Shown: piece by piece, positions 60,399 to 64,000 of the stretch | Layout: the number at the start of each line of letters is the position of its first letter | How positions within the stretch are numbered: position 1 is the first letter of the stretch | Source of the DNA: Asinibacterium sp. OR53 | GTDB taxonomy: Bacteria > Bacteroidota > Bacteroidia > Chitinophagales > Chitinophagaceae | Direction of reading: 5' to 3' | NCBI RefSeq assembly: GCF_000515315.1 | Contig: NZ_KI911562.1 | Coordinates: 3,381,220 to 3,445,219, forward strand | DNA length: 64,000 nt | Position numbers and translations under genes: made by a program | The notes under the pieces: model-generated | The model's input: only the letters and a program-made list of their open reading frames with translations | What the model was told of the DNA's origin: nothing | Databases searched by the model: none

Positions 60399-60454
60399 CT
60401 TTGTGTAAAGAAGAAAAAGTAATAAAAGAAAAAGAAAGTATTTGTTGTTTTCAT
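60371..60454 (-). CDS. Phe/Tyr-rich leader peptide of the aromatic operon
   Basis: 27 residues, ATG at 60454 to TAA at 60371. Residues 7-16 are FFFFYYFFFF, ten aromatic codons in a row, preceded by MKTTNT and followed by TQRSRVVFAKA: nine Phe and two Tyr in total. Aromatic content this extreme in a short ORF directly upstream of pheA is the signature of a leader peptide for ribosome-mediated attenuation, comparable to enterobacterial pheL but independent in sequence. Terminator and antiterminator elements are described separately. Both charged tRNA-Phe and tRNA-Tyr would be sensed. It is too short for most ORF thresholds. Confidence 0.9.
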   Translation of the reverse strand: MKTTNTFFFFYYFFFFTQRSRVVFAKA

Positions 60455-60461
60455 TCTGTGT

Positions 60462-60495
60462 CAAAAATAGCTACTGATTTGATACCAACCATCAA
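60462..60495 (-). promoter_or_regulatory. Candidate promoter of the aromatic operon
   Basis: Minus-strand TATTTTTG (60462-60469) fits TAnnTTTG; TTG at 60493-60495 (23-bp spacer) could serve as -33. The -7 box is only 7 bp from the leader ATG, implying a very short or absent leader 5' UTR, or that a further promoter lies upstream. Confidence 0.4.
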
Positions 60496-60631
60496 TTCAT
60501 GAAAAAAAATTAAGCTAACAAATAGTAGTTAGGAGTACAGCAGAAGATCACAATCGTACAATTGAAGCCTGTTTTTTGCCAACTGGCGGATGAAATCTGA
60601 CAACTCGTTAACGGAACTATTCTCTTCACTC
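60496..60631. other. Intergenic part between operon promoter and lipoprotein terminator
   Basis: Part of the 466-bp gap 60301-60766. Apart from the leader elements and the downstream terminator at 60632-60668, I see no gene. The stretch 60669-60766 is the 3' untranslated region of lipoprotein copy 2 with a 7-bp inverted repeat (60680-60686 with 60721-60727). Confidence 0.5.
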
Positions 60632-60668
60632 AAAAAAGAAAAAAGCCCCTCCGTGGAAACGGAGCGGC
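60632..60668 (-). terminator. Intrinsic terminator of lipoprotein copy 2
   Basis: Stem gcccctccgt / acggagcggc (60645-60654 with 60659-60668, one mismatch), 4-nt loop, followed on the minus strand by a T-rich run (TTTTCTTTTTT-like, 60632-60644). It is about 100 bp after the stop codon of the lipoprotein gene, so that mRNA has a long 3' tail. Confidence 0.8.
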
Positions 60669-60766
60669 CTCTAACGATTGCTTGCCATATGAAAAAATCT
60701 TTGATAAGCTACCAGGGGCAGGCAAGCACGCCTCCGTTCGTTTTATATTCGGCAGCCTAAAATAAA

Positions 60767-60958
60767 TTACTTCTTCTTAGCTGAAGTGTCAACAGCAGCT
60801 TTAGCAGCTGTATCTGCTTTCTTAGTGGTGTCAGCAGCAGCTTTAGTAGCTCCTGCTGCTGATTCAGTTGCAGTAGAATCTTTAGCAGCATCTTTGTTGG
60901 CACCAGAACCGCAGGCAGCAAGAGCGCCGATAGCTAAAACGAATAACAGCTTTTTCAT
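60767..60958 (-). CDS. Small Ala/Lys/Thr-rich lipoprotein (copy 2)
   Basis: 63 residues. Signal MKKLLFVLAIGALAAC with lipobox LAAC (Cys16). The mature part (DAAKDSTATESAAGATKAAAD, then TTKKADTAAKAAVDTSAKKK) is low-complexity and closely related to copy 1 at 45090-45287. The segment 60785-60846 is identical over 62 bases to 45105-45166, while the rest of the genes differ. A possible promoter upstream reads TTTG-N22-TACCTTTT on the minus strand (around 61010-61044). It has its own terminator. Function unknown. Confidence 0.85.
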   Translation of the reverse strand: MKKLLFVLAIGALAACGSGANKDAAKDSTATESAAGATKAAADTTKKADTAAKAAVDTSAKKK

Positions 60959-61105
60959 TTGTTGTGTGTTTTTTGTGTGAGTGAATTTCTTTTTAATACC
61001 GGCGATACATAAAAGGTAACCTAGGGGCCGGAATATTTTTCAAAAAAACATTTTAGGACTATTTTGGGTTACTTTTACCCTCCTCACAGTATTAAAAGGT
61101 GCATA

Positions 61106-61672
61106 GTGAAAGCTGACAGCAACGAACAGGTGTTATTGAAAGGGTTGGCCAACAATGACTCGAAGGCCATTGATGCCATTTATAAGGAGAATTTCGCATC
61201 CATTCAGTCTTTCATTCTGAACAACAATGGCTCTTACGATGACGCAAGGGATGTTTTTCAGGAAGCGATGATTGCCCTCTATGAAAAAGCACAGAGCGAA
61301 TCATTTGTCTTAACCTGTCAAATTAGAACTTATGTTTATTCAATATGTAGGAGACTTTGGCTCAAACGGCTACAACAACTGGGTCGTTTTACACGGCAAG
61401 TTGACCCGCTTGATGAAACAGTGGCGGTGGAAGAAGACCTGGAGATCCATGAGAAGCGGAATGCCGAGTTTGCGATAATGGACCGGGCCCTGAACAGCCT
61501 GGGGGAGCCCTGCAAGGGATTGTTGGAAGGATTTTACCTGAAGAAAATGGACATGCAGGAATTGGCGCAGGAATTCGGTTATACCAATGCCGATAACGCC
61601 AAGAACCAAAAATATAAATGTTTAATGCGTTTAAAGAAACTCTTCTTTGCGCAATATAATATCGGGGAGTAA
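61106..61672 (+). CDS. ECF-type RNA polymerase sigma factor
   Basis: 188 residues from a GTG start at 61106 (VKADSNEQVLLKGLANND); the frame continues to a TTG at 61064 but that prefix is atypical and would overlap the likely promoter zone. Sigma2 (about 20-90): AIDAIYKENFASIQSFI, DDARDVFQEAMIALYEK, IRTYVYSICRRLWLKRL. Sigma4 (about 125-180): LGEPCKGLLEGFYLKKMDMQELAQEFGYTNADNAKNQKYKCLMRLKKLF. It is followed 5 bp later by the anti-sigma/protease fusion gene and should be controlled by it. Cytoplasmic; regulon unknown. Confidence 0.9.
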   Translation: MKADSNEQVLLKGLANNDSKAIDAIYKENFASIQSFILNNNGSYDDARDVFQEAMIALYEKAQSESFVLTCQIRTYVYSICRRLWLKRLQQLGRFTRQVDPLDETVAVEEDLEIHEKRNAEFAIMDRALNSLGEPCKGLLEGFYLKKMDMQELAQEFGYTNADNAKNQKYKCLMRLKKLFFAQYNIGE

Positions 61673-61677
61673 GCACT

Positions 61678-62787
61678 ATGATGGACGATATCTTATTACT
61701 GGAAGCTATTGAAAGGTACCTCAGCGGCGATATGGACGCCGCCGAACGGGCTTATTTTGAAGAGCTCCGGAAAAATACGCCTGAAATTGACCAGATGGTG
61801 GTAGAGCACGGTATGTTCCTGCACCAGATGGATTTTTATGCAGCCCACCGCACACTGAAACACAGCATGCATGAATCCCATGCCCGATTACTGGCCCGGG
61901 GCGACATCAATGAAGGCGCCGCACCTTCGGCTAAAGGGCGCGTTATCCAACTCTGGAACAAATACAAAAAAGTAACCGCCATCGCCGCTTCGGTGGGTGG
62001 TATCATAGCATTGGTCATCAGTGGCCTCACCGTTTACCTCTCCCCCGCTGTAAACGGCAACCAGTTGCAACAACTGAGCAAAGACATTGAAGTGATCAAA
62101 AGGAACCAGCAATACCAGGGTTCATTGATCAACGAAGTAAAAAGCAAGATACCCGAGAATGCCCGGCTCATCAGCGGCGGCACAGGGTTCCTCATCGATA
62201 CCAAAGGTTATATCATGACCAATGCCCATGTACTCAAAGGTTCGGGCGCTATTGTCGTGAATAACCAGGGGCAGGAATTCAGCGCTACCATTGTGCATAT
62301 CGACCAGGATAAAGACCTGGCCATTCTTAAGATCAGCGACAAAGATTACGAGCCATTGCACTCGCTTCCCTATAGTATCCGTAAAAACAATACCGATCTC
62401 GGCGAAGAGATCTTCACCCTGGGATATCCCCGGAACGACATCGTATACGGAATGGGATACCTGAGCGCCAAAACGGGCTACAACGGAGATTCACTCTCCT
62501 ACCAGGTGCAGATCAGCGCCAATCCCGGCAACTCAGGCGGACCCGTATTCAATACCAACGGAGAAGTGGTAGGTGTATTGAGCACCCGCCAGGCACAGGC
62601 AGAAGGAGTAGCATTTGCAGTTAAATCCAGGAACATTTTCAGCATGGTGGAAGAACTCAAGAAAAGCGACAGTTCCATGGTAAAAATCAAACTGCCGGCA
62701 CGCAGCAGTCTCCGGGGTGTACAGCGCAAGGAACAAATTGCCGAACTGGAGCCTTGCGTATTCTATGTAAAAGCTTACAGCAGATAA
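61678..62787 (+). CDS. Membrane-bound anti-sigma-like domain fused to a trypsin-like (S1C/HtrA-type) protease
   Basis: 369 residues. Residues 1-95 resemble cytoplasmic N-termini of Bacteroidota anti-sigma factors (LLLEAIERYLSGDMDAAERAYFEEL). One membrane span covers about 99-121 (TAIAASVGGIIALVISGLTVYL). A short helical linker (about 125-160) leads to a periplasmic trypsin-like domain with an intact triad: His184 (MTNAHVLKG), Asp213 (DKDLAILKI) and Ser286 (ANPGNSGGPVF). No PDZ domain follows, unlike DegP/DegS. The gene starts 5 bp after the sigma gene. I infer an anti-sigma factor that carries its own sensor or effector protease across the membrane; self-cleavage or stress signalling is a hypothesis. 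Confidence 0.85.
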   Translation: MMDDILLLEAIERYLSGDMDAAERAYFEELRKNTPEIDQMVVEHGMFLHQMDFYAAHRTLKHSMHESHARLLARGDINEGAAPSAKGRVIQLWNKYKKVTAIAASVGGIIALVISGLTVYLSPAVNGNQLQQLSKDIEVIKRNQQYQGSLINEVKSKIPENARLISGGTGFLIDTKGYIMTNAHVLKGSGAIVVNNQGQEFSATIVHIDQDKDLAILKISDKDYEPLHSLPYSIRKNNTDLGEEIFTLGYPRNDIVYGMGYLSAKTGYNGDSLSYQVQISANPGNSGGPVFNTNGEVVGVLSTRQAQAEGVAFAVKSRNIFSMVEELKKSDSSMVKIKLPARSSLRGVQRKEQIAELEPCVFYVKAYSR

Positions 62788-62823
62788 TCATCGCTCAGAT
62801 GAGGATTAGGTCCGATTATGGGC

Positions 62824-62903
62824 CGTCATCCTGAGCGAGCGAAAGCGAGTCGAAGGATCTGCTGAAAGTTTGGTCAGATCCCTCGACTACGTTCGGGATG
62901 ACG
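62824..62903. repeat. Imperfect inverted repeat between convergent genes
   Basis: The ends CGTCATCC...GGATGACG (62824 and 62903) and the inner AGTCGAAGGATCTG / CAGATCCCTCGACT pair imperfectly, with a 9-10 base insertion in the left arm. It occupies the gap between the protease and nucleotidyltransferase stop codons. The arm sequence resembles a motif I recall being dispersed in many bacterial genomes, so it may be a mobile REP-like element as well as a bidirectional terminator. Confidence 0.6.
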
Positions 62904-62915
62904 ATGGATATCAAA

Positions 62916-63821
62916 TCAAGCCCAGAGATTATTGGGGTATTCTCCCGCAGCTACCAATTGATCGATGCTGGCCTGTACCACCGGGGCATCTTCTTTATAA
63001 GTAACGCCGAACCATTTTGCTGAAGTAGGTATTACTTTCACTACACCTTTTCCGGATGATACGAACTGTCCCGCTACAACAGGAATGAAAAACTCCGACT
63101 TGAGGTTATTGATATTCTTATCCAGGAACTCGCCGAAAAAGCCTTCACAAACATCAATAAAGCCCGGAGCAAAACAGAGATAGTTCATGCTCACCATTGC
63201 ATTTTCGGATAATACATGATGGGTACCAGTCTCGTCTTCAAAAATAATATCACCGTTGGCCTGGCGTGAAATTTTGGTACGTTCGTTGATATCGGTCAGG
63301 TTATTATCGGCATCCACTTCGCAAACACCCCTGCTCACACTGCCGTTATCGCTCAACGTTTTATTCAGCTCATATCCGATGATGCAATATGTTTTTTCGT
63401 TGCATTTGGTAACGAGAAAATCATAGGCCTTGATGAAAGCATCGCGTCCATAATAATCATCGGCATTGATCACTGCAAAAGGCTCGTGTATCTTGCCTTT
63501 ACAACATAATACCGCGTGCGCCGTACCCCAGGGTTTGGTTCTGTCGGCAGGTATTACCCGGTTGCCGGTAAAAGATTTGAGGTCCTGGTACACATAATCG
63601 ATCTCGATCCGTCCCTTGAGCTTGGGTTCAAAAATGGCTTTGAACTGGTCGGCAAAATCTTCGCGGATAATGAAAACGATCTTTCCAAATCCGGCCTGGA
63701 TGGCATCATAAATGGAATAGTCCATAATGGTTTCACCGGATGGACCGAATGATTCTATTTGTTTCATACTTCCGTAACGGCTGGCCATGCCTGCTGCAAG
63801 GATCACAAGGGTGGGTTTCAT
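62916..63821 (-). CDS. Sugar-phosphate nucleotidyltransferase
   Basis: 301 residues from ATG 63821; the frame extends to 63881 but MKPTLVILAAGMASRYG is the standard start. Nucleotide-binding signature ILAAGMASRYGSMKQIESFGPSG, then IMDYSIYDAIQAGF, FIIREDF, PWGTAHAVLCC, metal-binding AVINADDYYG and a C-terminal stretch with SMNYLCFAPGFID. It activates a sugar phosphate with an NTP; the sugar cannot be told. Divergent from the PLP-enzyme gene at the right edge, with 69 bp between starts. Confidence 0.88.
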   Translation of the reverse strand: MKPTLVILAAGMASRYGSMKQIESFGPSGETIMDYSIYDAIQAGFGKIVFIIREDFADQFKAIFEPKLKGRIEIDYVYQDLKSFTGNRVIPADRTKPWGTAHAVLCCKGKIHEPFAVINADDYYGRDAFIKAYDFLVTKCNEKTYCIIGYELNKTLSDNGSVSRGVCEVDADNNLTDINERTKISRQANGDIIFEDETGTHHVLSENAMVSMNYLCFAPGFIDVCEGFFGEFLDKNINNLKSEFFIPVVAGQFVSSGKGVVKVIPTSAKWFGVTYKEDAPVVQASIDQLVAAGEYPNNLWA

Positions 63822-63890
63822 TGATTGGTTTGTTTTGATACTTTCGAGTGGCGAAGCTAAATCATTCGATTTGAGTAACAAACAGCACGA

Positions 63891-64000
63891 ATGTCCTATA
63901 ATTCACAAAATATCAATATTCAATCGCTCGGCAGTTGGGTCAGTGGCGACTATACAACGGTTGATGTATTGCGGCTCGACCGCATACACCCGGTTATAAG
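63891..64000 (+). CDS. PLP-dependent deaminase/desulfhydrase-like protein, N-terminal start only
   Basis: ATG at 63891 opens a frame that runs off the right edge (36 codons visible). The residues end VDVLRLDRIHPVI, which matches the beginning of ACC deaminase/D-cysteine desulfhydrase-like enzymes (L-R-x-D-x-x-H-P-x-x-S-G-N-K-W in relatives), where the PLP lysine follows just outside the window. The call rests on that short match. Confidence 0.5.
   Translation, partial: MSYNSQNINIQSLGSWVSGDYTTVDVLRLDRIHPVI

Overview
The window comes from a Bacteroidota chromosome, most likely a member of the Chitinophagaceae. The evidence is a SusC/SusD pair, lipoproteins whose lipobox ends in SC or AC, many alpha-L-fucosidase/rhamnosidase genes, a bifunctional DAHP synthase-chorismate mutase, and promoters matching the Bacteroidota TTTG-N19..22-TAnnTTTG pattern (clearest at the initiator tRNA gene and at a small lipoprotein gene). 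The family-level assignment is inference from gene content.

Layout. 1-7.7 kb: an apparent arsenosugar (possibly arsenolipid) cluster with ArsM, the radical SAM enzyme ArsS, an AhpD-like protein, two 'rSAM-associated' transferases (one cut by the left edge), a thioredoxin-DUF547 fusion, a purine nucleoside phosphorylase and a PlsC-like acyltransferase. 8-11.5 kb: a fasciclin lipoprotein and proBA. 11.5-12.3 kb: a gene-poor stretch carrying a 21-bp tandem repeat array with one inverted unit at its edge. 12.3-26.9 kb: a carbohydrate locus (sugar isomerase-like TIM barrel, DUF1080, Gfo/Idh/MocA oxidoreductase, GH78 rhamnosidase, a GH29 fucosidase interrupted by an in-frame TGA, SusD, SusC, ROK regulator) that also holds a subclass B3 metallo-beta-lactamase. 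27-35.8 kb: an ECF42-type sigma factor with its DGPF/YciI partner, VOC protein, phosphatase-superfamily protein, EamA and DoxX membrane proteins, an MFS protein that seems to have lost its middle, a second GH29 and an S41 protease. 36-40.5 kb: cell-wall recycling (MurK-like kinase, MurQ) and an L,D-transpeptidase. 40.6-51 kb: hutU, lon, der, era, initiator tRNA, envelope proteins (OmpA, RlpA, DUF2807).

51.2-60.5 kb: a leftward aromatic amino-acid operon pheA, aminotransferase, tyrA, DEAD-box helicase, DAHP synthase-chorismate mutase, aroB, aroA, aroC. In front of pheA lies an unannotated 27-codon leader ORF with ten consecutive aromatic codons (FFFFYYFFFF), a Rho-independent terminator just before pheA, and an 8-nt segment after the Phe run that is perfectly complementary to the terminator's 5' arm. 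This has every element of a classical translation-coupled attenuator and is the strongest hidden signal in the window.

60.7-64 kb: a second copy of a small Ala/Lys/Thr-rich lipoprotein sharing 62 identical bases with the copy at 45.1 kb; an ECF sigma factor followed by a one-protein fusion of an anti-sigma-like cytoplasmic domain, a membrane span and a trypsin-like protease; a convergent-gene inverted repeat; a sugar nucleotidyltransferase; and the start of a PLP-dependent deaminase-like gene cut by the right edge.
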